The position numbers were made by a program, and so were the translations under genes. A stretch of DNA of 64,000 nt from Delftia sp. PS-11 (lineage in GTDB: Bacteria; Pseudomonadota; Gammaproteobacteria; Burkholderiales; Burkholderiaceae_C): positions 1 through 64,000 of the forward strand of contig NZ_JACSYA010000017.1 of the NCBI RefSeq assembly GCF_029870285.1, in the 5' to 3' direction. Below, one piece after another: positions 17,787-27,900 of this stretch. The stretch's first letter is position 1. The number at the start of each line of letters is the position of its first letter. A model generated the notes under the pieces. That model had not been told where the DNA came from. It was given only the letters and a program-made list of their open reading frames with translations, and did no database searches.

Positions 17787-18185
17787 TCAATCGGCGCATG
17801 GACGGCCGCGCAAGGCCTTGATGGCCCCATGGCGGCTCTTGCTTTCCAGGCGCCGGCGCTGCGATCCCTTCGTCGGACGCGTGGCGCGGCGCAGCACAGG
17901 CGCATGCGCCACCGACGCCACCAGCGCGTTGAGCCGCTGCAGCGCGTCGCGCAGGTTGTGCTCCTGCGTGCGGTGCTGCTGGGCCTTGATAACGACCACG
18001 CCTTCCTGGGTGATGCGGCCATCGCCCGATGCCAGCAGACGCTGACGCACGGCCTCGGGCAGGCGCGAGGCATGCACCGCGAAGCGCAGGTGCACGGCGC
18101 TGGAGACCTTGTTCACATTCTGACCGCCGGCACCCTGGGCGCGCACGGCCGTCCACTGCACCTCATGCGCTTCGATGGGCCGCAT
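17787..18185 (-). CDS. arfB: Alternative ribosome-rescue factor ArfB (peptidyl-tRNA hydrolase)
   Basis: ArfB frees stalled ribosomes on truncated mRNA by hydrolysing peptidyl-tRNA. The 132-residue protein has the catalytic GGQ at residues 20-22 in RAQGAGGQNVNKVSSAVHLRF, a compact domain to about residue 100, and a basic tail (RPTKGSQRRRLESKSRHGAIKAL) that in the family enters the empty mRNA channel. The start at 18185 (MRPIEAHE) follows the upstream hydrolase stop by 4 bases. It is a separate GGQ protein from prfH at 53.4 kb, which serves damaged ribosomes. Confidence 0.93.
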   Translation of the reverse strand: MRPIEAHEVQWTAVRAQGAGGQNVNKVSSAVHLRFAVHASRLPEAVRQRLLASGDGRITQEGVVVIKAQQHRTQEHNLRDALQRLNALVASVAHAPVLRRATRPTKGSQRRRLESKSRHGAIKALRGRPCAD

Positions 18186-18189
18186 GCGT

Positions 18190-19074
18190 TCAACCCTGCA
18201 GTGCGGCGCACAGGGCCGCGACAAACGCGCCGGGCTGCTCGTGCATCACCCAGTGGCCCGATCCCGGCACCAGGGACAACCCCCGGAAGTCAGGCGCCCG
18301 GCTGGCAAAGACCTGCTCCAGCTCCTGCATCATCTGCCCGGGATAGAGGGCATCATGCACGCCATAAATGGCGACCACCGGGCAGGTGACGGACTGCAGC
18401 GCGCGGGCCAGCACATCGGTATGCGACAGGCGCCGGCGCGGCAGGCGGTCGCGCTGCACGTTGTCCACATGCAGGGCCAGCGTGTCCGCGTCGATGCGGC
18501 CTGCATCATGCAGCATCAGGGCCTGCAGGTTGTAGCGGTGGACAGCCTCCTGCGCCTGGGCCGTTGCCAGATGGCGCCAGCCCTTGAGCCGTACGGCCAG
18601 GCCCTTGCCCACACCCATGCCCGGCGCCCCGATCAGCACCAGGCGCCGTGCCAGGCCCGGATCGGCAGCCGCCAGCAGGCCGGCGGTCATGCCGCCGAAC
18701 GAGAAGCCCACGAGGTCGCACAGCGGCGCCCCGGCAGCGCCCTGCGGCAAAAGCAGGCGCAGCGCGTGGCGCAGCGGTTCGACCAGTGCATCCGCATCCA
18801 CGCCGCCGGGCACGGTATCCGATGCGCCAAAGCCTGGCAGATCCGGCAGCCACAGCTGGCGGCCCTCGGCCAGCAACGCATCCATGCATGCCAGCCAGTG
18901 GGTCCAGCTGCCGCTGCCGCCATGCAGCATCACCAGCGGCAGCACGCCGGCGCGGGCTTCGCCCCAGACATGCCAGACCATGTGGCCGTTGTGCGGATGC
19001 TCTGGATCCAGTGCCGTCTCCAGCCGGCGGGCCTGTGACTGCAGCCGCGCCATCTGCGCGGACAGGCCGGCCAT
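18190..19074 (-). CDS. Alpha/beta hydrolase
   Basis: A 294-residue alpha/beta-hydrolase-fold protein. The oxyanion loop is LVMLHGGSGSWTHWL. The nucleophile elbow is LVGFSFGGMTAG. The acid lies in AIYGVHDALYP and the histidine in VPGSGHWVMHEQP, so the triad appears complete. The start at 19074 shares one base with the aroQ stop (TGATG), a sign of translational coupling. Substrate is unknown; resemblance is to C-C hydrolases and general esterases, and coupling to aroQ gives no clear hint. Confidence 0.85.
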   Translation of the reverse strand: MAGLSAQMARLQSQARRLETALDPEHPHNGHMVWHVWGEARAGVLPLVMLHGGSGSWTHWLACMDALLAEGRQLWLPDLPGFGASDTVPGGVDADALVEPLRHALRLLLPQGAAGAPLCDLVGFSFGGMTAGLLAAADPGLARRLVLIGAPGMGVGKGLAVRLKGWRHLATAQAQEAVHRYNLQALMLHDAGRIDADTLALHVDNVQRDRLPRRRLSHTDVLARALQSVTCPVVAIYGVHDALYPGQMMQELEQVFASRAPDFRGLSLVPGSGHWVMHEQPGAFVAALCAALQG

Positions 19075-19532
19075 CACCACTGGGCCACGGCGTCGATGGC
19101 CAGGCCGTAGCCGGCCACGCCGAAGCCGCACATCACGGCACGCGCGGCCGCCGACAGGTAGGAGTGGTGGCGGAAGCTCTCGCGCGCATGCACATTGCTG
19201 ATGTGCAACTCCACCAGCGGCACGCCCGTGCCCTTGACGGCATCGAGCAGGGCCACGCTGGTGTGGGTGTAGGCGCCCGCATTGAAAATCAGGGCCGCAA
19301 GCCGACCTTCGGCATGCACGCGCCCGGCTTCATGGATCCAGTCCACGAGCTCGCCCTCGTGGTTGCTCTGGCGGAATTCCAGCGCCAGGCCGTGGCGGGC
19401 GCAGGCGGCTTCGCACAGCTGGCGCACATCGGCCAGGGTCTGGGAGCCATAGATGGCGGGTTCGCGCAGGCCCAGCAGGTTCAGGTTGGGGCCGTTGAGG
19501 ACGTAGACGGTTTTCAAGGCAATGCACTCCAC
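19074..19532 (-). CDS. aroQ: 3-dehydroquinate dehydratase, type II
   Basis: Converts 3-dehydroquinate to 3-dehydroshikimate in the shikimate pathway. The 152-residue protein shows the type II signature [19 protein letters not shown], then [34 protein letters not shown] and [21 protein letters not shown]. These hold the catalytic Tyr (in AIYG) and His and the flexible-loop Arg. ATG 19532 is used; a TTG five codons later would also fit homologues. It heads the minus-strand run through the hydrolase and arfB. Confidence 0.96.
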   Translation of the reverse strand: MECIALKTVYVLNGPNLNLLGLREPAIYGSQTLADVRQLCEAACARHGLALEFRQSNHEGELVDWIHEAGRVHAEGRLAALIFNAGAYTHTSVALLDAVKGTGVPLVELHISNVHARESFRHHSYLSAAARAVMCGFGVAGYGLAIDAVAQW

Positions 19533-19585
19533 ACTTCAGACGGGAGGCATTATGCGGGCGCCCGGCTCAGCGCGCGTCCACGCGC

Positions 19586-19954
19586 TCAGCGGTAATCGCG
19601 CCAGTGCCCATGACCATGGTGGTGATGCCCGTGACGGTAGCCATAGCCGGGCACGACCACCACGGGCTGCTCCACCCGGTAGACCGGGCGCGGCGCATAG
19701 TAGGCAGGCGGCGGGCCATAGTACGAGGGACGCGCAGGGGCCACGTACACGGGAGCCGGCGCCACGTAGACAGGGGCTGGCGCCACATAGACCGGGGGAG
19801 CGCTGGCCACACCCAGGGCCACGCCCGGCGAATTCACGCCCACCGACCAGTACACATCGCCACGGGCATGCGCGGCGCCTGTGCCGGCAAGGGCTGCCAG
19901 GGACAGGGCAAGGGCGGCGGCACGGCTGGCCCAAGGGGAAATTTGGATGGTCAT
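19586..19954 (-). CDS. Small secreted Tyr/Pro/His-rich protein
   Basis: A 122-residue protein with a signal peptide (residues 1 to about 30, ending AAHA). The mature part has three copies of PVYVAPA, then Tyr-Pro-rich segments (SYYGPPPAYYAPRP) and a histidine cluster (HGHHHHGHGHW) near the C-terminus. I recognise no catalytic domain. The histidine tail could bind metal, and such Tyr/Pro-rich proteins are common in Burkholderiales envelopes without assigned function. It is monocistronic and divergent from glnS. Confidence 0.72.
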   Translation of the reverse strand: MTIQISPWASRAAALALSLAALAGTGAAHARGDVYWSVGVNSPGVALGVASAPPVYVAPAPVYVAPAPVYVAPARPSYYGPPPAYYAPRPVYRVEQPVVVVPGYGYRHGHHHHGHGHWRDYR

Positions 19955-20151
19955 CAGTGTTCTCCTCGAAGTCGGGACAGGCGCGTCGCAAGGCCCGCCA
20001 TGGCGGCTTGCAACCTGCGCCCTGCCTGCTTAACGCACGACACGGCGCGCAGGATGGCATGAATGGCACAAAAGATTGTTTCAAATTGCCTCAAGACCGG
20101 ACCCCGCCGCCCGCCGGTGCGCGGCCTCGGGCGGGCGCCTACAATGGCACG

Positions 20152-21960
20152 ATGAGCTCTGCAGACGCCTCCAACACTCCCAAAGAACCGGTCAAACCGA
20201 GTAACTTTTTACGCCAAATCATCGAAGGCGACCTGGCCAGCGGCACCTACGCCCAGCGCCGCTGGGGCGGCAGCCCCGGCGACGCAGCCCACCATGGCCA
20301 GGGCCAGGTCGATGAGGCCAAGATCCGTACGCGCTTTCCGCCCGAGCCCAACGGCTACCTGCACGTAGGCCATGCCAAGTCCATCTGCCTGAATTTCGGT
20401 CTGGCGCGCGACTACGGCGGCGCATGCCATCTGCGCTTCGACGACACCAACCCCGAGAAGGAAGACCAGGAGTACGTGGACAGCATCATTGATGCCGTGC
20501 GCTGGCTGGGCTTCGGCTGGCAGGAAGCGGGCGGCCATGAAAACCTCTACTACGCCAGCAATTACTTCGATTTCATGTACCGCGCGGCCGAGTACCTGAT
20601 CGGGCAGGGCCTGGCCTACGTGGACGAGCAAAGCGCTGACGAGATGAAGGCCAACCGGGGCGACTTCTCGCGCCCCGGCGTGGACAGCCCGTTCCGCGCC
20701 CGCTCCGTGGCCGAGAATCTGGCGCGCTTTCGCGACATGCGCGATGGCAAGCTGCCAGACGGCGCCGCCGTGCTGCGCGCCAGGATCGACATGGCCTCGC
20801 CCAACATCAACCTGCGCGACCCGGCCATTTACCGCGTGCGCCATGCCGAACACCACAACACCGGCAACCAGTGGTGCGTCTACCCGATGTACACCTTCGC
20901 CCATCCCATCGAGGATGCGCTGGAGCACATCACCCACAGCATCTGCACGCTGGAGTTCGAGGACCAGCGCCCGTTCTACGACTGGCTGCTGGACCGGCTG
21001 CGCGAAGGCGGCCTGATCGCCGCACCGCAGCCGCGCCAGTATGAGTTCTCGCGCCTGAACCTGACCTACGTGGTCACCAGCAAGCGCAAGCTCAAGCACC
21101 TGGTGGACAACGGCATCGTCAGCGGCTGGGACGATCCGCGCATGCCCACCATCGTCGGCCTGCGCCGCCGTGGCTACACGCCCCAAAGCATCCAGAACTT
21201 CTGCGAGCGCATCGGCGTGACCAAGGACTATGCCTGGATCGACTACTCCACACTGGAAGGCTGCCTGCGCGAAGACCTGGAAAACCAGGCCCACCGGGGC
21301 ATGGTGGCCCTGGACCCGCTCAAGCTGGAGCTGACCAACTGGGCCGAGGTCTTTGGCAGCGCCGGGCACCTGGAAGCCTGCGAACTGCCCGCCCTGCCCC
21401 ACGCCGCCGAAGGCCAGCAGGTGCCGGTGCGCCGCTTCACGCTGGGCCGCGAGGTCTGGATCGAGCGCGAGGACTTCGCCGAAGTGCCGCCCAAGGGCTA
21501 CAAGCGCCTGTTCCCTGGCAACAAGGTGCGCCTGAAGGGTGGCTATGTGATCGAGTGCACGGGCTGCGAGAAGGATGCTGATGGCAGCGTGACCAAGGTG
21601 CTGGCCACCGTGGTGCCCGACACCAAGAGCGGCACGCCGGGCGCCGACAGCGTCAAGGTCAAGGCCGCCATCACCTGGGTGGGCGCTGCCGATGGCGTGC
21701 AGGCCGAGGTGCGCCTGTACGAGCGCCTGTTCACCGACCCGCAGCCCGACGCAGGCGGCAAGGACTTCCTGACGCTGCTCAACCCCGACAGCCTCAAGGT
21801 CGTGACCGCCTATGTGGAGCCATCGCTGGCCAACGCACAGCCTGACGACAAGTTCCAGTTCGAGCGCTTTGGCTACTTCGTGGCCGACCGCAAGGACCAT
21901 GCCCCTGGCAAGCCCGTGTTCAACCGTGTGACGGGGCTGAAGGACTCCTGGGGCAAGTAA
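20152..21960 (+). CDS. glnS: Glutamine--tRNA ligase
   Basis: Class I synthetase charging tRNA-Gln. The ATG at 20152 gives 602 residues, slightly longer than the E. coli enzyme because of an insert near residue 30 (SPGDAAHHGQGQVDEAK). The HIGH-type motif appears as PPEPNGYLHVGHAKSICLNF, the KMSKS-type loop as VVTSKRKLKHLV. The anticodon-binding beta-barrels follow (TLGREVWIEREDFAE, GYVIECTGCEKDADG, ERFGYFVADRKDH). A TACAAT box at 20140-20145 sits just before the start, suggesting a very short leader or another promoter further up. A terminator follows. Confidence 0.97.
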   Translation: MSSADASNTPKEPVKPSNFLRQIIEGDLASGTYAQRRWGGSPGDAAHHGQGQVDEAKIRTRFPPEPNGYLHVGHAKSICLNFGLARDYGGACHLRFDDTNPEKEDQEYVDSIIDAVRWLGFGWQEAGGHENLYYASNYFDFMYRAAEYLIGQGLAYVDEQSADEMKANRGDFSRPGVDSPFRARSVAENLARFRDMRDGKLPDGAAVLRARIDMASPNINLRDPAIYRVRHAEHHNTGNQWCVYPMYTFAHPIEDALEHITHSICTLEFEDQRPFYDWLLDRLREGGLIAAPQPRQYEFSRLNLTYVVTSKRKLKHLVDNGIVSGWDDPRMPTIVGLRRRGYTPQSIQNFCERIGVTKDYAWIDYSTLEGCLREDLENQAHRGMVALDPLKLELTNWAEVFGSAGHLEACELPALPHAAEGQQVPVRRFTLGREVWIEREDFAEVPPKGYKRLFPGNKVRLKGGYVIECTGCEKDADGSVTKVLATVVPDTKSGTPGADSVKVKAAITWVGAADGVQAEVRLYERLFTDPQPDAGGKDFLTLLNPDSLKVVTAYVEPSLANAQPDDKFQFERFGYFVADRKDHAPGKPVFNRVTGLKDSWGK

Positions 21961-21987
21961 GCCTGCGGCAGACTCCGGGGCCGCGTG

Positions 21988-22016
21988 GACGGGCGCCTGT
22001 TGCGCCCGTCTCTTTA
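21988..22016 (+). terminator. Terminator after glnS
   Basis: GACGGGCGC (21988-21996) pairs with GCGCCCGTC (22002-22010) across a 5-base loop and is followed by UCUUUA. The U tract is short, so efficiency may be moderate. Confidence 0.6.
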
Positions 22017-22037
22017 CTGTTTGACAAACGCTACATC

Positions 22038-22358
22038 ATGAACTTCGCATCCCGCCTTCAGCAGCTTCCCTCTGCCGCCCATCTCACGGCACTGCAGTTG
22101 CTTGACGCCCAGGGCCAGACCGTGGCCACTATCGAGAACAAGCCCGGCCAGACCGGATCGCTGGCTGTCTACCACGCGCTGGCAGCCCTGTACGGCGGCA
22201 CCATCACGCCCGCCGCAGCCAGCCTGGGACTGGAGTGGTATGCCGAGCACACGCAGGACGCCGTGGCTTTCCCCGGCAAGCATCCCAACATTGATCGCCT
22301 GCTGAACTGGTCCAAGGGCAGCGACAACTACCAGGCCCGCCTGATCGCTGCGGCCTGA
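22038..22358 (+). CDS. DUF2322 family protein
   Basis: A 106-residue cytoplasmic protein (MNFASRLQQLPSAAHL) resembling the DUF2322 family in length and in segments such as TIENKPGQTGSLAVYHAL and FPGKHPNIDRLL. No catalytic motif or membrane segment is evident and its function is unknown. It lies 28 bases beyond the glnS terminator and 70 bases before the M23 peptidase gene on the same strand. Confidence 0.75.
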   Translation: MNFASRLQQLPSAAHLTALQLLDAQGQTVATIENKPGQTGSLAVYHALAALYGGTITPAAASLGLEWYAEHTQDAVAFPGKHPNIDRLLNWSKGSDNYQARLIAAA

Positions 22359-22428
22359 CAGGCCTGAGGCGCGCCGGCACGCACCTTGCCGGCCTCCCGT
22401 ATCTGCTTTGCACCTGCACCCACAACCG

Positions 22429-23295
22429 ATGAACCATCGCCTTGGGCGCTCCCGGCGCCAGCTTCTGCAATCCCTGTGCGCCAGCGGCGCTGCCCTTGCC
22501 ATGGGGCCTTCGTGGTCCAGGGAGGGCGCCGAAGGCGTCTGGCCCCAGGACAGCCGCGTGCCCGGCGGCGTGGCCCGCCTGTCGCTGGGCCCGTCGGCAC
22601 AGCGGCCCCAGGTTCTGGCCGGCGATTTCCCCGTGCTGGTCGTCGGCGACATGATCGAGTGGACGGCCGTGGTCGGTATTGCGCTGTCGGCAACGCCAGG
22701 CGAATACAGCGTGCGGGCCACGGGCGAGGGGCCGGCCAGGACCCTTTCCTATCTGGTGCGCGATAAGAAATACACGGAGCAGCGCCTGAAGGTCTCGCCT
22801 AAGACCGTGGACCTGTCGCCCGAGGACAATGCCCGCTACGAACGCGAGCGCGCGCACCAGCAGCGCATCATGGAGCTCTTTACCGAGCCCCTGCCACGGC
22901 CGGGCGACCTGCACATGCGCCAGCCTGTGCCGGGGCGGCGCAGCAGCAGCTTCGGCCTGCGCCGCGTCTTCAACGGCCAGGCCCGCAACCCGCACAGCGG
23001 CATGGACATCGCCGCACCCACGGGCACGGATGTGGTGGCTCCCCTGCCAGGCAGGGTGGTCGATGTGGGCGACTATTTCTTCAATGGCGGCACTGTCTGG
23101 CTCGACCACGGCGGCGGCCTGCTCAGCATGTACTGCCACCTGAGCAGCGTGCAGTGCAAGAACGGTGACGTGCTGCGCACGGGCGATGCCTTTTGCAAGG
23201 TGGGCGCCACAGGCCGTGTCACAGGCCCCCACCTTCACTGGGGCGTGATGCTCAACCGCAGCATGGTGGACCCCGCACTGTTTCTGTCCACCTGA
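22429..23295 (+). CDS. M23-family metallopeptidase (LytM domain), exported
   Basis: A 288-residue protein with an N-terminal Arg-rich export signal (MNHRLGRSRRQLLQSLCASGAALA), possibly Tat-dependent. A beta-rich domain (residues 35-145) precedes the C-terminal LytM/M23 domain. That domain has RRVFNGQARNPHSGMDIAAPTGTDV (first zinc His and Asp), MYCHLSSVQCKNGD and TGRVTGPHLHWGVML (H-x-H motif), so the zinc site looks complete. It probably cleaves peptidoglycan cross-links in the periplasm. It ends immediately against the convergent DUF2242 gene with no bases between stop codons. Confidence 0.9.
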   Translation: MNHRLGRSRRQLLQSLCASGAALAMGPSWSREGAEGVWPQDSRVPGGVARLSLGPSAQRPQVLAGDFPVLVVGDMIEWTAVVGIALSATPGEYSVRATGEGPARTLSYLVRDKKYTEQRLKVSPKTVDLSPEDNARYERERAHQQRIMELFTEPLPRPGDLHMRQPVPGRRSSSFGLRRVFNGQARNPHSGMDIAAPTGTDVVAPLPGRVVDVGDYFFNGGTVWLDHGGGLLSMYCHLSSVQCKNGDVLRTGDAFCKVGATGRVTGPHLHWGVMLNRSMVDPALFLST

Positions 23296-23868
23296 TCAGG
23301 GCTTTTCGCCGCCCGTATTGTCAGCTGCGCCGATGGCCTCGCGGTCCTGCTGCAGATAGCGCATCACCAGGCCAAAAAAGCTGTCGTAGAAGTTGCTCTT
23401 GGAGATCGTCTCGCTGCCAACCTTGACCATGGAATCGCTGCCCGAGGAAAAAGGCAGCGACACCGAGCCCAGCGCGCCAACGCCGAGGCTGGCGGAGTTG
23501 GCGCTTTTCTTCAAGGCATAGCGGTCCTGCAACGCTGTCACGAAACCGATGCTGATCTGGCCATCGGCCGTCTCGGGTACGCAGACCACGCGGATGTTGA
23601 CCTGCAGATTCAGCTCCGGATCGGGCTGGAAGCTCTTGCTGCCCTCGATCAGCTCAGCCGTGCGCGCATTGGCGATATAGCCCTGGCTGAGCAGCGCACG
23701 CCGTGCGGCCTCGCAGGTCTGAGCGGGCGATGCATCGAACATGCGGGAAAACGTCTCGGTGGAGCCAAAACTCTCCTGTACCGGGACATGCTTGAACTGC
23801 GATGTGCCGCAGCCAGCCAGACCAGCCGCCACCGCAATGGCCGCCATCCTCTTGCATGCACGCAGCAT
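23296..23868 (-). CDS. DUF2242 family lipoprotein
   Basis: With the start at 23868 the protein is 190 residues and begins MLRACKRMAAIAVAAGLAGCGTS, a lipobox (LAGC) with cysteine near residue 20. The mature part has the features of the DUF2242 family (AARRALLSQGYIANARTAELIEGSKSFQPD, VNIRVVCVPE, then a C-terminal FYDSFFGLVMRYL). It is expected to be lipid-anchored in the envelope. Function is unknown. The longer reading from 23934 would place the lipobox after 40 residues and is less likely. Confidence 0.8.
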   Translation of the reverse strand: MLRACKRMAAIAVAAGLAGCGTSQFKHVPVQESFGSTETFSRMFDASPAQTCEAARRALLSQGYIANARTAELIEGSKSFQPDPELNLQVNIRVVCVPETADGQISIGFVTALQDRYALKKSANSASLGVGALGSVSLPFSSGSDSMVKVGSETISKSNFYDSFFGLVMRYLQQDREAIGAADNTGGEKP

Positions 23869-24166
23869 GACGCGCGCAGTGTTTGTCGCATTCGAACGTC
23901 GATCCACGAACCTACTCCTTGCATCCAGATTCACTGCCGCCAGTTGCCATGGCGGCGGTGTCTATTTTCACCTGAGCGCACCACCTGCAAGGCCATCCAC
24001 CAGGGACGGCAGGCACTGGCCTTGTCAGCGCACGCGCCATCTTCCGACAGGACTTGGCCACCTGATGGGTTATGGTGCGGGGTTCACCCTTAACAGGCGC
24101 ACCGCTGCGCGCCGGGCCTCGCCTGTGCAGAGCGCATGCGCGCCCCCTCGCATCCAAGGAAAAAGT

Positions 24167-24997
24167 ATGAAACTACGCTGGGCCTGGTGCCTGCCTCTTA
24201 TCGCCACCATGGGCCTGGGCGCCTGCAGCCACCTCGACAAGGGCAGCGACAAACCTCAGCCCGCAGCGGCCCCCACGGGCCCGGCAGGCGATGCCAGCTC
24301 ACTGGGCGCCTACCACTGGAAGCTGGTGCAGGCCTTCTCGGCGCAAGGCCAGGAAGACCAAAGCTGGTTCCTGCCAGCAGGCTCGGGCCAGCCTGCGCTG
24401 CAGCTCGACTTTGCCGACAAGCGGCTGGTGGTCAAGAATCTGTGCAACACCATGAGCGCAGGCTACAGCACCGACGGGCAGCGCATTTCAACACAACGCC
24501 CAGCCAGCACGCTGAAAGCCTGCGACGACGACCAGCTGATGGTGCTGGAGCAGAAAGTCGCCCGCATTCTGCCTCTGGCCAAACAATGGGCCGTTCAGCT
24601 CGGAGAAGGCCAGCAGGCACCGCGCCTGACACTGGGCTTCATCGACGGCACACGCTGGCAGCTCGACGGAACGCCCACAGCCAACTCCCGGTATGGCAGC
24701 GCCGGCGAGCGCATCTTCCTCGAAGTAGCGCCGCAGCGCGCCGGCTGCACCCACCCGCTGATCCGGGACCTGCAGTGCCTGCGCGTGCGTGAAATCCGCT
24801 ACGGCGGCAACGGTGTCAAGACATCCACTGGCGCATGGGAAAACTTCTACAGCGAAATCGAAGGCTACCAGCATGCACCGGGGACGCGCAACGTCCTGCG
24901 CATCCAGCGCTACAAGCGCCAGAACGTGCTGGCCGATGCGCCCGCCTATGCCTATGTGCTTGACATGGTGGTCGAAAGCGAGCGCGTCAGCCGCTGA
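24167..24997 (+). CDS. Lipoprotein with META and DUF4377 domains
   Basis: A 276-residue lipoprotein: MKLRWAWCLPLIATMGLGACSHL has a lipobox (LGAC) near residue 20. Residues 45-155 resemble the META/HslJ fold (LGAYHWKLVQAFSAQG, LQLDFADKRLVVKNLCNTMSAGY). Residues 185-275 resemble DUF4377 (RIFLEVAPQRAGCTHPLIRDLQCLRVREI, WENFYSEIEGYQHAPGTRNVLRI, LDMVVESE). This domain pair is usual in proteobacterial envelope proteins, some linked to stress or antibiotic tolerance. It is tail-to-tail with the giant secreted-protein gene, 2 bases apart. Confidence 0.8.
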   Translation: MKLRWAWCLPLIATMGLGACSHLDKGSDKPQPAAAPTGPAGDASSLGAYHWKLVQAFSAQGQEDQSWFLPAGSGQPALQLDFADKRLVVKNLCNTMSAGYSTDGQRISTQRPASTLKACDDDQLMVLEQKVARILPLAKQWAVQLGEGQQAPRLTLGFIDGTRWQLDGTPTANSRYGSAGERIFLEVAPQRAGCTHPLIRDLQCLRVREIRYGGNGVKTSTGAWENFYSEIEGYQHAPGTRNVLRIQRYKRQNVLADAPAYAYVLDMVVESERVSR

Positions 24998-24999
24998 TA

Positions 25000-27900
25000 T
25001 CAGGCCACTGTATAAAGCAGCCCGCTGTCCATCACCCCCACCAGCTGGGCCGATGGATTCGCCAGTGCATGCTGCACCGCCGCATTCACCAGATCACCGC
25101 CACTGACCTGCCCGCTCTGCAGCTGCTGCACATAGGGCTGCAGCTGCGCCTGCGTGCCCTCGCTGCCCGTGGCGTTCTTCCACAGCCACTGCACCGTCTC
25201 CTGCGCCGTGAACTGCTTGCTTTGCTGGGTCTGCGCATAGCGCAGCGCCACCTCGCCCACGGCGCCCAGGCCCATGCCTGCATCCAGCGCCGCCAGCGCC
25301 TGCCCGGCCAGTGATTTGTCAGCCAGCGCACTGGCGCCCAAGGCCACCGCCAGCAGCGCCGCCGCCTTGCCCGCCGTGCCCTGGGTGTCCAGCGCCACGC
25401 TCACATCATTGAGGCGCAGCCGCTCGATGCCCACCAGCTCGGACATGCTGCCGTCTGTCAGCGACGTGGTCTCCCAGCGGTCCGGGCCTGTGCGCGCTCG
25501 ATGCAGATCGGCCTTGTTCAAGGCCATGCGCTGCACATCCAGATGGGCCGTGCCCTGCACCCGCTCGGGGGCGGTGTCCATGCGCACGATCTGCGCATTG
25601 CTCTGCCAGCCCGCCACCAGCTCCTGCGCCGTCTTGCCCTGCAGCGCAGCGCCCTGGCTGCTGCGCAGCACGGCCTGGGCCACCTGCACATCGCTCAGCT
25701 GGCTGTTTTGCTGTGCCCAGGCACCTTCCTCTGCCGTGGGCGCACGGCCCAGCCAACGTGTGGCGATATGGGCCAGCGCCGCCTCGGCATCGCTGTCGGC
25801 GATGTAGAGGCTGGGGCCGGTGTCGAATTGCACGGTCTCGATGGACTTCAAACGGTCCACCTCGCCCGTGGCCTTGTTCGTGAGCACCAGGAACTGGCCT
25901 TCGGCGCGCAGCGTGTAGTCGGCCAGGGTACCCGACTGCAGTGCCGTGTCCCAGCCCACACCACCGTCCAGGCGGTCATTGCCGGCACCGCCCGACAGGG
26001 TGTCGTTGCCCGTGCCACCAAACACGATGTCGTTGCCCGCATCGCCAAACACCTGGTCATTGCCGCCCAGGCTGCCGACGGTGTCGTCGCCGGCGCCGCC
26101 GTGCAGGATGTCGTCATCGGCGCCCAGCACCATCCACTGGACGGCGCCATCGCCCGAGGCCACGTTCTGGCCGGCGCCGCCGATCAGACGCACGTTGCCC
26201 GTGACCGCGATAAAGGCCATGTTGTCCACCTGCACCGTGCTGCCCGCAGGCAGCGCCGTGGCATCCAGGATGACGGCCTGCAAGGTGCTGCTGGCCTGGG
26301 TGTTGGCGCTGACCTGCATCACGGAGCCGGGCACATAGCCTGTGCCGGTGGACAAGGTCAGTGCCTGCACCTGTACCTGGGTGCCGCTGGGCAGGGACTG
26401 GGTGAAGGTCTGCGCATCGGCCAGCAGATTGGAGATGGTGACCGGATTCGTCGGCGTCGTCGGGCTGGTGGGTGTGGTCGGCGTCGTCGGGTTGGTGGGC
26501 GTTGTCGGCGTCGTCGGGTTGGTGGGCGTCGTCGGCGTGGTGGGGCTGGTCAGGGTGCCCAGCAGGCTGGACAGTTGCTCCAGCGCCGCCGAGGCGCTGG
26601 AGGTCTGGGGCATGGTCTGCACCTGCAGGCCCATGCCCGTGGAGATGCCGACCTGGACAACCGCCTGTCCATCAGCGGTCTTGACGATCGGCACTTCGGC
26701 GGAAGCGGGCAGCGTGGTGCCGACTACCGGAATCTCGGTGATGGTGCTGCCGTTGGAGCCTGTGCGGACAGTGACGGGGATCTCCACGGGGGTGGTCGGC
26801 GTTGTTGGCGTTGTTGGCGTTGTTGGTGTTGTTGGTGTGGTCGGGGTCGTTGGCGTAGTAGGCGTAGTAGGCGTGGTCGGGGTCGTTGGCGTGGTCGGCT
26901 CTGTAGGGGTCGTTGGTGTGGTCGGTGTGGGTGCGCTGCCCACCAGAATGCCCGCCAGGCCGGGCACGCCCTGCAGCGTGGCCGCAGCCTCATTGCCTGC
27001 CGCATCGCGGATGCGGCTGCCCTGCAGCTCGATGCTGGCACCCAGCCCAATACCGTCCCGGTCCTGCAGCCCGCTGCTCACCTCCAGCCCGAACACCAGC
27101 GCATTGCTGCCCGAACCTGCAACATAGCTGGCATAGGCTGTGCCCGAGTCCAGCGTGACGGCCATGCGTGGCGTGCCGCCCGTGGTGTCCACGGTGACAG
27201 CCTCGCTGAAGTTGACGGTGAAGTCCAGTGCCTGGCCTGTCACGTAGCGGCCATTGGAAGGCACTGCCACATTGGTCACCGCAGGGGCCACAGCGTCCAC
27301 CAGAATGCCGGCGGTCGCCGCCACGCCGTTGAGCGCCGCCACCGCCGCGTTGCCCGCCGCATCGCGGATGCTGGCGCCCTGCAGATCGATGCTGGAGCCC
27401 AGCACAATGCCGTTGGCGTCGAGCTGGCCCGGCTGCACGGTCGTGCGAAACACCAGCGCCGTGCTGCCCGAGCCCGAGGCATAGCTGGCATAGACCGTGC
27501 CGCCCGTGTCCAGCGTGACGGCGATGCGCGGCACACCATGCGTGGTGTCCACGGTGACCGTTTTGCTGAAATCAACCGTGAAGTCCAGTGTCTGGCCTGC
27601 CACGTAGCGGCCATTGGCGGGCACGGCCACGCTGGCCACGGCGGGCGCCTGGGTATCAATCAGGATGCCCGTGGTCGCCGCCACGCCGTTGAGCGTGGCC
27701 ACCGCCGCGTTGCCCGCCGCATCGCGGATGCTGGCGCCCTGCAGATCGATGCTGGAGCCCAGCACAATGCCGTTGGCGTCCAGCTGGCCCGGCTGCACGG
27801 TCGTGCGAAACACCAGCGCCGTGCTGCCCGAGCCCGAGACATAGTCGGCATAGGCCGTGCCGCCCGTTTCCAGCGTGATGGCAATGCGCGGTGTGCCGCC

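Noticed and set aside
20209..21900. 563-codon open frame antisense to glnS
   Set aside because: Shadow of glnS; no domain and His/Gly-rich composition.
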